From: Curtobacterium sp. ZW137
Lineage (GTDB): Bacteria; Actinomycetota; Actinomycetes; Actinomycetales; Microbacteriaceae
Direction of reading: 5' to 3'
NCBI RefSeq assembly: GCF_003762905.1
Contig: NZ_RJKS01000002.1
Span: 356,039-420,038, forward strand
Length of the DNA: 64,000 nt
The stretch's first letter is position 1. Every line of letters begins with the position of its first letter. The translations under genes and the position numbers were made by a program. The notes under the pieces were generated by a model, which saw nothing but the letters and a program-made list of their open reading frames with translations, did not search any database and had not been told where the DNA came from. Below, in pieces: positions 35,150 through 43,740 of the stretch.

Positions 35150-36061
35150 TCAGCGGCCGAGGTCGCGGCGGTGCCGTTGCGCGGCGGCGAGGAGTTCCCG
35201 CGCGCTGTCGCTCGCGGCCTCGGCGTCGTCCCGAGCGTGTTCGAGGCGCTCGATCTCGGCGGTCGCGCGCTCGAGGTCGCGCTGGAGTTCGGCTCGGCGC
35301 TCCTCGGCGGCCTCGAGGTCGGTCTCGGCCGCGTCGAGTGCCGCGTCGGCATCGCGGGACTCCGCCCGCGCGGCGGTCTCGGCCTGGCGGGCGGCGCGGC
35401 GGTCGGCAGCGGGGTCGCGCTTCGGTTCGGGTTCCGGGGTCGGCTGCGGCTCGTCTCGGGACTCCGGCCGGGAGGCTCGGGCCGGCTTGTGCTTCCGTCT
35501 CCCCTCCGAGATGGGGATGGGTGGGGCATCGCTGCCGGACCAGGCATCGGGGACCGCGTCCGGCACCGCGAGCGCGCCGTCCAGGTCGACGTCGTCGAAC
35601 CCCGCGCTCTCGAGCGGCTGGACCAGGAGTCCCGAGCGGACCGCCGCCCCCGCGTGCGGATCGGCCATCGCGGCCTCGATCGTGGCGCGGACCTGGTCGA
35701 CCACCGCCGCGGTGACCTCGTGTCCCGCTTCGGAAGCGAGGTCCGCGCCGGCCTGCGCGAGGGCGCCGACGACGCTCGACCGCTGGCGCCGGAGGGCCGC
35801 GATCTCCTTCGGGTCGGCGTTCGCCTGGGCCTCGCGGATCGCGGGACCCAGGTCGACCGCCTCGTCAAGCGAACCGTCCGCTGCCAGGAGGTCGATCACC
35901 CAGGCGGCCGGCGCGGGCTTCCGGAGCTTCCCGATCGCTGCCGCGAGGTCCCGGTCGTCCTTCCGGGCGGCCCGCTGCCGTGCGGTGCGTTCGGCGACGA
36001 AGTCCGCCGGCGCGCTCCGGAGGAGGTCGCGGGCTGCCTCCGCGAGCGTGTCGATGTCCAC
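35150..36061 (-). CDS. Hypothetical protein with C-terminal coiled coil
   Basis: A 303-residue soluble protein. The N-terminal half is helical (LRSAPADFVAERTARQRAARKDD, then KLRKPAPAAWVIDLLA). The middle is Pro/Glu/Arg-rich and probably disordered (about 185-225), and residues 225-300 are a charged coiled coil. I do not recognise a named family, although the N-terminal pattern looks conserved. The GTG start is at 36061. It stands between the two-component pair and manD on the same strand, with gaps of 76 and 41 bp. Confidence 0.75.
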   Translation of the reverse strand: MDIDTLAEAARDLLRSAPADFVAERTARQRAARKDDRDLAAAIGKLRKPAPAAWVIDLLAADGSLDEAVDLGPAIREAQANADPKEIAALRRQRSSVVGALAQAGADLASEAGHEVTAAVVDQVRATIEAAMADPHAGAAVRSGLLVQPLESAGFDDVDLDGALAVPDAVPDAWSGSDAPPIPISEGRRKHKPARASRPESRDEPQPTPEPEPKRDPAADRRAARQAETAARAESRDADAALDAAETDLEAAEERRAELQRDLERATAEIERLEHARDDAEAASDSARELLAAAQRHRRDLGR

Positions 36062-36102
36062 GCCCCGGAGGCTACCCGCGCCCGCTCACCGGTCGCGCCC
36101 GC

Positions 36103-37470
36103 TCACCAGTCGTGGACGGTGCCGTCGGCCAGGCGGTTGAACGGCAGGTACGCCTGCTCGTAGGGGTACTTGCCCGCTTCGTCCACGTCGAGCGAGACAC
36201 CGAGACCCGGCTGGTCGCCCGGGTGCAGGTAGCCGTCGGTGAACGTGAAGGTCTGCTGGAAGACCTGGTTCGTGCGGTCCCCGTGCTGCATGTACTCCTG
36301 GATGCCGAAGTTGTGGATCGCCATACCGAGGTGCATCTGCGCCGCGAGCCCGACCGGCGAGATGTCGGTCGGCCCGTGGAACCCGGACTTGATCTGGTAC
36401 ATCGCGGCGTAGTCCATCGTCTTCTTCAGCGGGGTCACGCCGCCCATGTGGGTGACGGCACCGCGGACGTAGTCGATGAGCTGGTCGCGGATGATGTCCT
36501 TGAAGTCCCAGATCGTGTTGAAGACCTCACCGATCGCGAGCGGCGTCGTGGTGTGCTGCCGGACGAGCTTCAGGGCTTCCTGGTTCTCCGCCGGGGTGCA
36601 GTCCTCGAGCCAGAACAGGTCGTACGGCTCGAGCGACTTGCCGAGCTTCGCGGCCTGCAGCGGGGTCATCCGGTGGTGGCCGTCGTGCAGCAGGGGCAGC
36701 TCGGGGCCGAACTCGTTGCGGACGGCTTCGAACACGGTGGGCACGTGCCGGAGGTACGCGCGGGTGTCCCAGTCCTCCATCGCCGGGAAGGCACCACGCT
36801 GCGCCGGCTCGAAGTCGTACCGGACGCCGGTGTTGCCCTCGGTGGTCTTGTTCGACGCGATGCCGTAGATCGACTCCAGCCCGGGGACACCCGTCTGCAC
36901 GCGGATCGAGCGGTAGCCCTCTTCCTGGTGCGCGCGGATCGAGTCGAACAGCTCGGGCAGTTCCTTGCCGGAGGCGTGCCCGTACGCCATCAGCCCGGTG
37001 CGCGATGCGCCGCCGAGCAGCTGGTAGAGCGGCATCCCTGCGACCTTCGCCTTGATGTCCCAGAGCGCCATGTCCACGGCGGCGATCGCGGCCATCGTGA
37101 CCGGGCCGCGACGCCAGTACGACGAGCGGTAGAGGAACTGCCAGGCGTCCTCGATGCGGCTGGCATCGCGGCCGATGAGCAGCGGGACGACGTGCTCGGA
37201 CAGGTACGCGGCAGCCGCGAGTTCACGGCCGTTCAGCGTGGCGTCGCCGAGGCCCGTGACGCCGTCAGCGGTGGTGATCTTCAGCGTGACGAAGTTGCGG
37301 TCGGGGCTGGTGACGATCACCTCGGCCTGCTCGATGAGCTGCCCGCGGTCGGCGGACGGCCAGGTGTCCGGACGACCCGATGTCGCGTCGGCGGCTCGGT
37401 CGTCCGTCGCGCCGGGGACGGGGGCCGCCGGGTTCGTGGTGCCGGTCGGGGCCTGGTCGGCGTCGGTCAT
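36103..37470 (-). CDS. manD: D-mannonate dehydratase, enolase superfamily (ManD/RspA-like)
   Basis: Dehydrates D-mannonate to 2-keto-3-deoxygluconate. The core chain follows the ManD pattern: VIVTSPDRNFVTLKI at the domain start, YGHASG, LLHDGHHRMTPLQAAKL with the catalytic His, WLEDCTPAENQE with metal ligands, and the IGEVFNTIWD and GFHGPTDISPV segments. About 45 residues of Ala/Pro/Asp-rich sequence precede the domain, which is unusual; no later start is evident. ATG 37470 overlaps the uxuB stop (ATGA). It is the last gene of the hexuronate operon. Some members of the family have low activity, so the substrate is inferred from context. Confidence 0.88.
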   Translation of the reverse strand: MTDADQAPTGTTNPAAPVPGATDDRAADATSGRPDTWPSADRGQLIEQAEVIVTSPDRNFVTLKITTADGVTGLGDATLNGRELAAAAYLSEHVVPLLIGRDASRIEDAWQFLYRSSYWRRGPVTMAAIAAVDMALWDIKAKVAGMPLYQLLGGASRTGLMAYGHASGKELPELFDSIRAHQEEGYRSIRVQTGVPGLESIYGIASNKTTEGNTGVRYDFEPAQRGAFPAMEDWDTRAYLRHVPTVFEAVRNEFGPELPLLHDGHHRMTPLQAAKLGKSLEPYDLFWLEDCTPAENQEALKLVRQHTTTPLAIGEVFNTIWDFKDIIRDQLIDYVRGAVTHMGGVTPLKKTMDYAAMYQIKSGFHGPTDISPVGLAAQMHLGMAIHNFGIQEYMQHGDRTNQVFQQTFTFTDGYLHPGDQPGLGVSLDVDEAGKYPYEQAYLPFNRLADGTVHDW

Positions 37471-38738
37471 GCTGGTACTCCTTCGGATGCGCGGGCACTG
37501 GCCGCGCGGATGCGGTCGGCTGCGGCGGTCACCGCGGCGACGACGGGGGTGGTGTCGAGGTCAGGGGCGATCACGGCGAGGACGTCGTGCACGTCCGAGC
37601 CTGCACCGGGAGCGCCCGGGTCGTTCACGAGCTCCGGCTGCGTGGTCACGTGCAGCCACCACGCGGCGACGAGGGTCGCGGCACCGGGGCCGATGCCGGC
37701 CGACGGGTCGCGGGCGAGGCGGTGCCGCAGGACGTCCACGACCCGGACGGGCAGCTTCTCGGAACCGCCGGAGGCGATCTGGGTGAGGGTGTGCCGGATG
37801 CGCGGGTTCTCGAACCGGTCGACGAGCGCCGCGCGGGCGTCGGCGATCTCCTCGGCGGGGAGGGGCAGCTCGAGCGCGGCTTCGTCCCACAGCTGCTCGA
37901 CCGCCGTCCGGCAGGTCGGGTCGGCCATGGCGTCGGCGACGGTCTCGTGCCCGAGCTGCAGGCCGAGGTAGGCGAGCAGGGAGTGCGAGCCGTTCAGGAG
38001 CCAGAGCTTCCGCTGCTCGTACGGGGTGACGTCGTCGACGACGCGCGCGCCGGCGGTCTCCCACGCGGGGCGCTCGACCCCGGGGAACGCGTCCTCGATC
38101 ACCCACTCCGCGAAGGGCTCGGTGACGACGGGGACGCGGTCCCCGTCGAGCGCCCCGGGCAGCGCGTCGAGCCCGGCGACGTCCGCGGCCGTGGTCGCCG
38201 GGGTGATCCGGTCCACCATCGAGCTCGGGAACGACACGTTCGCGTCGATCCAGGCGCGGAGCGCTTCGTCGGTCACGGCACCGAGGACCGCGTCGCGCAG
38301 CACCGAACCGTTGTGCGTGAGGTTGTCGAGGCTCATCAGCGCGATCGGCCCCGCTCCGGCCCGGCGTCGGGCGTCGAGGCCGGCGACCAGGCGAGCCGGG
38401 ACGTCGGCCCCCGATCGGTAGCCCTGCTCCGTGACCGTCAGTGTGACGATCGCGGTCTCCGGGGACGCGAGCGCGTTCGTCCAAGCGTCGGAGTCGCTGC
38501 CCGGGTGGGCGGCGACGATCGTGTCGATCACCTCGGCGGAGTCACCGTCCGCCGCCCGGGTGACCAGGGTGTACCGGCAGTCCTGCGCCGTCAGGGCATC
38601 GGCCGCGTCCGGCGAGCGACCGGTGAACGCGGTGATCCCCCACGGCGCTCCGGACGCGTGCTGGGTGTACCAGGCGAGGTGGGCGCGCGCGAACGCACCC
38701 ACCCCGAGGTGCACGATGCCGCGACGGCGCTCGGTCAT
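37467..38738 (-). CDS. uxuB: Mannitol dehydrogenase family protein, probable fructuronate reductase UxuB
   Basis: A long-chain polyol dehydrogenase reducing fructuronate to mannonate with NADH (assignment from context). The NAD-binding start HLGVGAFARAHLAWYTQ, FAEWVIED in the middle, and KLWLLNGSHSLLAYLG with catalytic Lys and Asn/His are all visible. At 423 residues it is shorter than many family members. ATG 38738 overlaps the stop of the upstream isomerase (ATGA), and its own stop overlaps manD. Mannitol or altronate specificity cannot be excluded, but ManD and UxaC nearby favour fructuronate. Confidence 0.87.
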   Translation of the reverse strand: MTERRRGIVHLGVGAFARAHLAWYTQHASGAPWGITAFTGRSPDAADALTAQDCRYTLVTRAADGDSAEVIDTIVAAHPGSDSDAWTNALASPETAIVTLTVTEQGYRSGADVPARLVAGLDARRRAGAGPIALMSLDNLTHNGSVLRDAVLGAVTDEALRAWIDANVSFPSSMVDRITPATTAADVAGLDALPGALDGDRVPVVTEPFAEWVIEDAFPGVERPAWETAGARVVDDVTPYEQRKLWLLNGSHSLLAYLGLQLGHETVADAMADPTCRTAVEQLWDEAALELPLPAEEIADARAALVDRFENPRIRHTLTQIASGGSEKLPVRVVDVLRHRLARDPSAGIGPGAATLVAAWWLHVTTQPELVNDPGAPGAGSDVHDVLAVIAPDLDTTPVVAAVTAAADRIRAASARASEGVPA

Positions 38739-39622
38739 GCCGACACCGGGACAAGCGACTTGAGGTACGCCAGGTTGTCCGCGGTGCGGGCCGCGAGCGG
38801 CAGGTCGGTGGAGAAGTCCTCCACCGTGACCCAGCCGTCGTACCCGTGGGTGCCGAGCGCCGCGAAGTAGTCCGACACGGATGCCTGACCGGCACGGAGC
38901 GGTGCCCACTGGTTCTGCCAGATGGCGCTGCCGTCGGCCCGGGTGTCGCCGGTGTCGACCCAGCGGGCGTTCTTCACGTGGACGTGGGCCAGGTACGGGC
39001 CGAGGAGCTCGAACGCGGCGAGGTGGTCTTCCTGCCCCTCGATGACGAGGTTGCCGAGGTCGTGGATGACGCCGACGTGCTCCGGGTCGAGGCCGTCGAC
39101 GAGCCGCAGGGCAGCCGAGGCCGACGGGGTGATCGTCATGTGGTGCAGCTCGACCAGCGCCTTCACACCGAGTTCGGTCGCGCGGGACACCGCCCACTCG
39201 AGGTCGGCGCGGGTCCGGTCGAAGACCTGGGCGTAGGTCTCGCCGGTGCGCTCCTTCTCCTGCCGGTACATCGGCATGCTGACACGGACCTGGCGGGCGC
39301 CGAGCTCGCTGGTGACGCGGAGCATCGTCTCGACGCCGTCGTGGTTCGCCGCCTGCTGGTAGCCACCGATGCCGGAGTACTCGAGCCCCGCGGCGTCCGT
39401 GATGCGGGCGATGTCGCCGACGCGGTCCTGGATGCCGGTGAACTGCCACGTGGCGTTGTTGCCCGCCCAGAAGGACTGCTCGGCCGGCACCGTGGTGCCC
39501 TCGGCCGGGCGGTCGTCGACGATGCGCCACTCGATGCCGTCCCAGCCCTGTTCGGCCAGGGTCGTCGCGGCCGCTTCCGGGGTCCAGTCCGGGGTGGATG
39601 CGGTGAACACGGAGAACTTCAT
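38735..39622 (-). CDS. Sugar phosphate isomerase/epimerase (TIM barrel)
   Basis: A 295-residue AP endonuclease 2-like TIM barrel as found in sugar epimerases and IolE/IolI-like enzymes. It begins MKFSVFTASTPDWTPEAAATTLAEQGWDGIEWRI. Metal-site residues are in LVELHHMT, VGVIHDLGN and HVHVKNARW. The reaction is unknown. ATGA overlaps join it to the oxidoreductase before it and uxuB after it, so its product is made in step with them. Confidence 0.83.
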   Translation of the reverse strand: MKFSVFTASTPDWTPEAAATTLAEQGWDGIEWRIVDDRPAEGTTVPAEQSFWAGNNATWQFTGIQDRVGDIARITDAAGLEYSGIGGYQQAANHDGVETMLRVTSELGARQVRVSMPMYRQEKERTGETYAQVFDRTRADLEWAVSRATELGVKALVELHHMTITPSASAALRLVDGLDPEHVGVIHDLGNLVIEGQEDHLAAFELLGPYLAHVHVKNARWVDTGDTRADGSAIWQNQWAPLRAGQASVSDYFAALGTHGYDGWVTVEDFSTDLPLAARTADNLAYLKSLVPVSA

Positions 39623-40824
39623 CGGTTCGCTCCTTCTGCTGCGGTTGCTGCCGGGACGACGGGGACGACGTCGTCGTACTTGCCCTCGATCACGTCGTCG
39701 ATGCGGACGGGCTGGCCGAGCGTCGCGCTGACGTACAGCCCGCGGACCGTGGCCAGCGAGACCAGCGCGGCGTCGACGGTCACGCCGGGTTCCCGCCCGT
39801 TGCGGATCGCGTCCACGATGTCGCTGTACTGGCGCCCGTGGCCGGCGAGGAAGTGCTCTGACTCCTGCGGGCCGCCGACGACGTGCTCCGGGGGGACGAT
39901 GTCGGCCTTCTGGTCGACGGCGTCCGCGACCGCCGTGGCGTTCGCGGTCGTCGATGCGGACTCGAGGGTGGCGGCGTCCGGCGCGACGTGGAAGTAGGCC
40001 AGCCGGTCGTCGTCGACGATGGCGGACCCGTGCGTGCCGTAGATCGCGTAGCGCGCGGAGAGACCCGGGTACGCGGCGGTGGTGCAGTGGATGACGCCGA
40101 GCGCGCCGTTCTCGAAGCGGACCGTGGCGACCGCCGTGTCCTCGACCTCGATCCGGTCGTGCGCGAGGAGCCCGATCTGGGCGGAGATCTCCACCGGGCG
40201 ACCGAGGGTCCACACGAGGAGGTCGACGGTGTGCACGCCCTGGTTCATCACCGCGCCGCCGCCGTCGAGGTCCCAGGTACCCCGCCAGTCGCCGGAGTCG
40301 TAGTAGCCCTGCGAGCGGTACCAGGCGACGCTCGCGAGGCCGGAGGTCACCCGTCCGAAGCCCCCGCCGTGCGCGGCCTGCGCCACGGCGACCGAGGCCG
40401 GGTCGAACCGGTGCTGGCTGATCACGCTGACGACGAGGCCGCGGTCACGAGCGGACGCGGCGAGCGCGGCGATCTGACGGGCCCGGGGCATCGTGGTGTC
40501 GAGCGGCTTCTCGATGACGACGTGCTTGCCCGCGGCGAGCGCCGCTTCGGCGAGTGCGACGTGCATGCCGGACGGGGAGCAGATCGCGACGACGTCGATG
40601 TCGGTCTGCGCGATGGCTGCTTCGATCGTCGACGTGGTGAGCGGGCGGGGTGCACCCGATGCCTCGATCTCGTCGGCGGCGCTGGTGGCGGCTTCGGGGA
40701 TGGCGTCGACGAGGGCGACGACGTCGAGGCCGTCGTTCGCGAGCGCGACGCGGGCGTGGTGGCGACCGATGACGCCGGCGCCGACGACGGCGAGCTTGAG
40801 GGGTGCTGTGGTGTCTGCGGTCAT
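39619..40824 (-). CDS. Gfo/Idh/MocA family oxidoreductase
   Basis: A 401-residue NAD(P)-dependent sugar oxidoreductase. The Rossmann motif VVGAGVIGRHHARVA is near the N terminus, VIEKPLDTT gives the conserved Lys of the EKP motif, and GGGAVMNQGVHTVDLLVW carries the active-site His and Asp. It may oxidise or epimerise a hexuronate or a glycoside; the exact substrate is unknown. ATG 40824 overlaps the stop of the upstream isomerase (ATGA). Confidence 0.88.
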   Translation of the reverse strand: MTADTTAPLKLAVVGAGVIGRHHARVALANDGLDVVALVDAIPEAATSAADEIEASGAPRPLTTSTIEAAIAQTDIDVVAICSPSGMHVALAEAALAAGKHVVIEKPLDTTMPRARQIAALAASARDRGLVVSVISQHRFDPASVAVAQAAHGGGFGRVTSGLASVAWYRSQGYYDSGDWRGTWDLDGGGAVMNQGVHTVDLLVWTLGRPVEISAQIGLLAHDRIEVEDTAVATVRFENGALGVIHCTTAAYPGLSARYAIYGTHGSAIVDDDRLAYFHVAPDAATLESASTTANATAVADAVDQKADIVPPEHVVGGPQESEHFLAGHGRQYSDIVDAIRNGREPGVTVDAALVSLATVRGLYVSATLGQPVRIDDVIEGKYDDVVPVVPAATAAEGANR

Positions 40825-41657
40825 CGCAGGGTCACTCCGATCTGGTCGGTGAGGGTGCGGAGGGCTCGTCCCGCGCGGCCGAACGCCGCGGGGCCGGAGA
40901 ACCCGCCGAGGGAGGTGAAGTCGCTGAGGTGCGGTTCGAGGGACGCGTACCCGGAGTACCCGGCGTCGCGCAGGGCGGTGAGGGTCTCGAGGAGTTCCCC
41001 GTCGCCTTCCCCGGCCGGGACCACGGACGAGTCGGCGGCGAGGGCGTCCTTCACCTGGAGGTACTGGACGTACGGGGCGAGCTGCGCCCAGCCGTCGGTG
41101 TACGGCTGGACGCCGCACTGGACGTAGTTCGCGTTGTCCCAGGCGAGCCGGAGTGCCGGGGAACCGACGCTCTCGACGATGTCGAGCACGCGCGAGGGGA
41201 CGTCGCCGTAGATGTCCTTCTCGTTCTCGTGCAGCAGGACCACGCCTTCGCGCGACGCCAGCTCGGCGAGTGCGCGCATCCGCGTGAGGACGGCGTCACG
41301 GACGTCCTCCGGCTGGCGGCCCTCGTAGTAGAAGGAGAAGATCCGGATGTACTTCGTGCCGAGCGCGTGGGCCGCGGCGATCGCACGGCCGAGTCGCTGG
41401 AGCTCGTGCTCGACGGGTTCGTCGACGGAGACCTTGCCGATCGGCGATGCGATCGCGGACACGGTCTGGCCGCGTTCTTCGAACAGGCGGTGCAGCCCGG
41501 CGAGCTGGTCGTCGTCGAGGTCGACGACGTTCACCCCCCAGGCGCTCCGGACCTCGATCGCACTGGCGCCGAGCGCCTGCAGGACCGCGACCTGGATCGC
41601 GGGGTCGGCGTCGATCTCGTCACCGAAGCCGGTGAGCTCCCAACTGAGCTGGGTCAT
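40821..41657 (-). CDS. Sugar phosphate isomerase/epimerase (TIM barrel)
   Basis: A 278-residue AP endonuclease 2-like TIM barrel, distinct from the one at 38.7 kb. It opens MTQLSWELTGFGDEIDADPAIQ. Putative metal ligands are the Glu of LLHENEKDIYGD, RLAWDNANYVQCG and the final GYASLEPHL. ATG 41657 is preceded by AAGGGAACG. It follows the ABC permease genes by about 130 bp and starts the tightly overlapping part of the operon. Confidence 0.83.
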   Translation of the reverse strand: MTQLSWELTGFGDEIDADPAIQVAVLQALGASAIEVRSAWGVNVVDLDDDQLAGLHRLFEERGQTVSAIASPIGKVSVDEPVEHELQRLGRAIAAAHALGTKYIRIFSFYYEGRQPEDVRDAVLTRMRALAELASREGVVLLHENEKDIYGDVPSRVLDIVESVGSPALRLAWDNANYVQCGVQPYTDGWAQLAPYVQYLQVKDALAADSSVVPAGEGDGELLETLTALRDAGYSGYASLEPHLSDFTSLGGFSGPAAFGRAGRALRTLTDQIGVTLR

Positions 41658-41736
41658 TTCGTTCCCTTCATGAGGACCAGGGTGGCCGACGCGGCGGACG
41701 CGCGCCGGGCCTCCCGTCCGATCTGTGGACAACTCG

Positions 41737-41805
41737 CTACTCGACGGAGCCGGCTGCCTTGGTGGGTTCTGCCCGCCGACCAGGTTCACTTGACGGAGCC
41801 GGCTG
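41737..41805 (-). repeat. Short direct repeat: possible remnant of a second permease 3' end
   Basis: GACGGAGCCGGCTG occurs at 41743-41756 and again at 41792-41805, where it is the C-terminal codons of the permease (LTAGSVK, stop). The outer copy reads TKAAGSVE followed by TAG at 41737-41739 in the same sense. It looks like a leftover gene end or a partial duplication. A GCCGGGCCTCCCGTCCG half-palindrome lies next to it. Confidence 0.5.
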
Positions 41806-42736
41806 TGAGACCGCCCACCAGGTACCGCTGGAAGATGAGGTAGAGCGCGACGACCGGCGCCGCACACACGATGGAGGCAGCCATCATCTGGCCGTAGATC
41901 GGGACGGCTCCGCCCTCCTGCGTGGTGCCGAGCACCTGCAGGACCACGGCGACGGTGCGCGTGTTCGGGGTCGTCATGATCGTGGAGAACAGGACGTCGT
42001 TCCACCCGAGCAGGAAGGCGAAGATCGCCGACACGACGATGCCCGGCCACGAGAGCGGCAGCACGATCTTCGTGAGGATCTTCGTCGACGAGGCGCCGTC
42101 GATGCGGGCGGCCTCCTCGAGTTCCTTCGGCAGCCCACGGAGGTACGTGACCATCACCCACGTCGAGAACGGCAGGGCGAACGTCAGGTACGTCACGAAC
42201 AGCCCCCACCGGGTGCCGATGATCTGCACGCCGGTCGCACTCGCGATGTTCGAGAACACCACGAAGACGGGCAGCAGCAGGAGCGTGCCGGGGATGGACT
42301 GCAGCGCGAGCAGGCCGCGGAGGAACGTCAGGCGCCCGAGGAACCGGAACCGGACGAGCACGTAGGCGGTCGACACGGCGAGTGCGGCACTCGCCACGGC
42401 GACGGCACCGGCGGTCAGGATGCTGTTGACCAGCCCCTCGCCGAGGGCGACCGTCGACCAGATGTCGACGTAGTTCGCGAGCGTGAACTCGGACGGGAAG
42501 TACTCGCCGCGGGCGACCGCGACGTCCGAGTTGACCGAGCCGAAGACGATGTAGAGCACCGGCACGGCGATGAACGCGATGATGACGGCGATCACGACGA
42601 TGAGCAGCCAGCGCGGCAGGAGCCGGGTGACGTCGGTGTCGTACGGGCGCTTGTGGCGCTTGGTGTTGCCGGCCGAGGTGATGCTCTCGGTGAGCGTTGC
42701 GGTCGGTCGGGTCCTGGTGGCGCTGTAGCCGCTCAT
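41786..42736 (-). CDS. ABC sugar transporter permease (MalG type)
   Basis: A 316-residue inner membrane permease with six helices. The EAA loop reads ELEEAARIDGASSTKILTKIVLPLSWPG, and the C terminus VGGLTAGSVK is typical of carbohydrate (CUT1) permeases. ATG 42736 overlaps the stop of the other permease (ATGA). There is no ATPase gene in the operon, as is common for CUT1 systems that share an MsiK-type ATPase (family knowledge). Confidence 0.92.
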   Translation of the reverse strand: MSGYSATRTRPTATLTESITSAGNTKRHKRPYDTDVTRLLPRWLLIVVIAVIIAFIAVPVLYIVFGSVNSDVAVARGEYFPSEFTLANYVDIWSTVALGEGLVNSILTAGAVAVASAALAVSTAYVLVRFRFLGRLTFLRGLLALQSIPGTLLLLPVFVVFSNIASATGVQIIGTRWGLFVTYLTFALPFSTWVMVTYLRGLPKELEEAARIDGASSTKILTKIVLPLSWPGIVVSAIFAFLLGWNDVLFSTIMTTPNTRTVAVVLQVLGTTQEGGAVPIYGQMMAASIVCAAPVVALYLIFQRYLVGGLTAGSVK

Positions 42737-43740
42737 GCGCGTGCTCCCTCGATGTCGGCGGCGGCCGGGGCGGCGAGCGTTGCGCGGTCGGCGCGACGCT
42801 GCTTGCGGCTGGGCCCGGCGTCGTCACCGGTGTCGAGCTGGACGGCCCGCAGGTAGACGAACAGCGGGATGGCGACGATGACCAGCGAGCAGATCGCCAT
42901 CGCCGCGGACAGGCCGAAGCGGAACGACTGGAAGCTCGCGATGTACGTCAGGACCGGCATGACCTCGACGCTCGAGGGCAGCGGGATGCCGAACAGCACG
43001 AACGGCAGCGTGAAGTTGTTGATGTTGTGCAGGATCGCGATGATCACCGCGAGGCTGAGCGGTCCGCGGAGGTACGGGAAGACCACGTAGCGGAGCTTGA
43101 TCCACCAGGTCGCGCCGTCGAGCGATGCGGCTTCGTGGACCTCGAGGTCGACGGCCTGGAGGCCCGCCAGGCTGAGCAGGTACACGAACGGCCACGACGT
43201 CCAGACCATGACCGCGGCGAGGGCCCAGTAGGACGCGGCCCCGTTCAGCCAGAGGACGTCGGTGTGGAAGATCGCGTTCACGACGCCCTGCGGCTGCAGC
43301 ATCGTCCGGAAGAACGTGCCGACGACGAAGGCGGGGAGCACGTACGGGATGAGGTAGATCGAGCGGACCAGACCGCGGCCCGGGAACCGGTTCTGGGTGG
43401 AGATCGCCGCCGCGACGCCGATCGGCACGGTCACGGCGGTGACGAGCACCGCGAGCGACGACGAGATCCAGATGGAGTGCAGGAGCGGCGAGTCCGTGAT
43501 CGCCTCGGCGAAGTTCGCGAACCCGACGAACGGGGCGCTGAACCACTGGCGCAGCGTGTACTGGTCGAGGTCGAGCATCGCGATCCAGAAGCCGACGAGC
43601 AGCGGGACCACGATGATGGCGAGCATCAGCACGCCGCCGGGGATGAGCATCCAGAGCGGACGCTCGCGCTTGTAGAGCGGGGTGGTGCCGTGCGGGCGCA
43701 CCTCGTGGTGCGTCTGGGGCTTGGCCTGCGTGGTCGTCAT
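42733..43740 (-). CDS. ABC sugar transporter permease (MalF type)
   Basis: A 335-residue permease with six helices after a charged N terminus. The EAA loop reads DLEVHEAASLDGATWWIKLRYVVFPYLRG. Its start codon shares one base with the stop of the binding-protein gene (TGATG) and its stop overlaps the MalG-type gene by four bases. It forms the membrane channel with the MalG-type partner. The C-terminal 30 residues are basic and Ala-rich. Confidence 0.92.
   Translation of the reverse strand: MTTTQAKPQTHHEVRPHGTTPLYKRERPLWMLIPGGVLMLAIIVVPLLVGFWIAMLDLDQYTLRQWFSAPFVGFANFAEAITDSPLLHSIWISSSLAVLVTAVTVPIGVAAAISTQNRFPGRGLVRSIYLIPYVLPAFVVGTFFRTMLQPQGVVNAIFHTDVLWLNGAASYWALAAVMVWTSWPFVYLLSLAGLQAVDLEVHEAASLDGATWWIKLRYVVFPYLRGPLSLAVIIAILHNINNFTLPFVLFGIPLPSSVEVMPVLTYIASFQSFRFGLSAAMAICSLVIVAIPLFVYLRAVQLDTGDDAGPSRKQRRADRATLAAPAAADIEGARA

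Noticed and set aside
41658..41785. A small gene between the isomerase and the permease
   Set aside because: No start codon with a binding site gives a protein; the sequence is explained by the repeated permease end and a terminator half.
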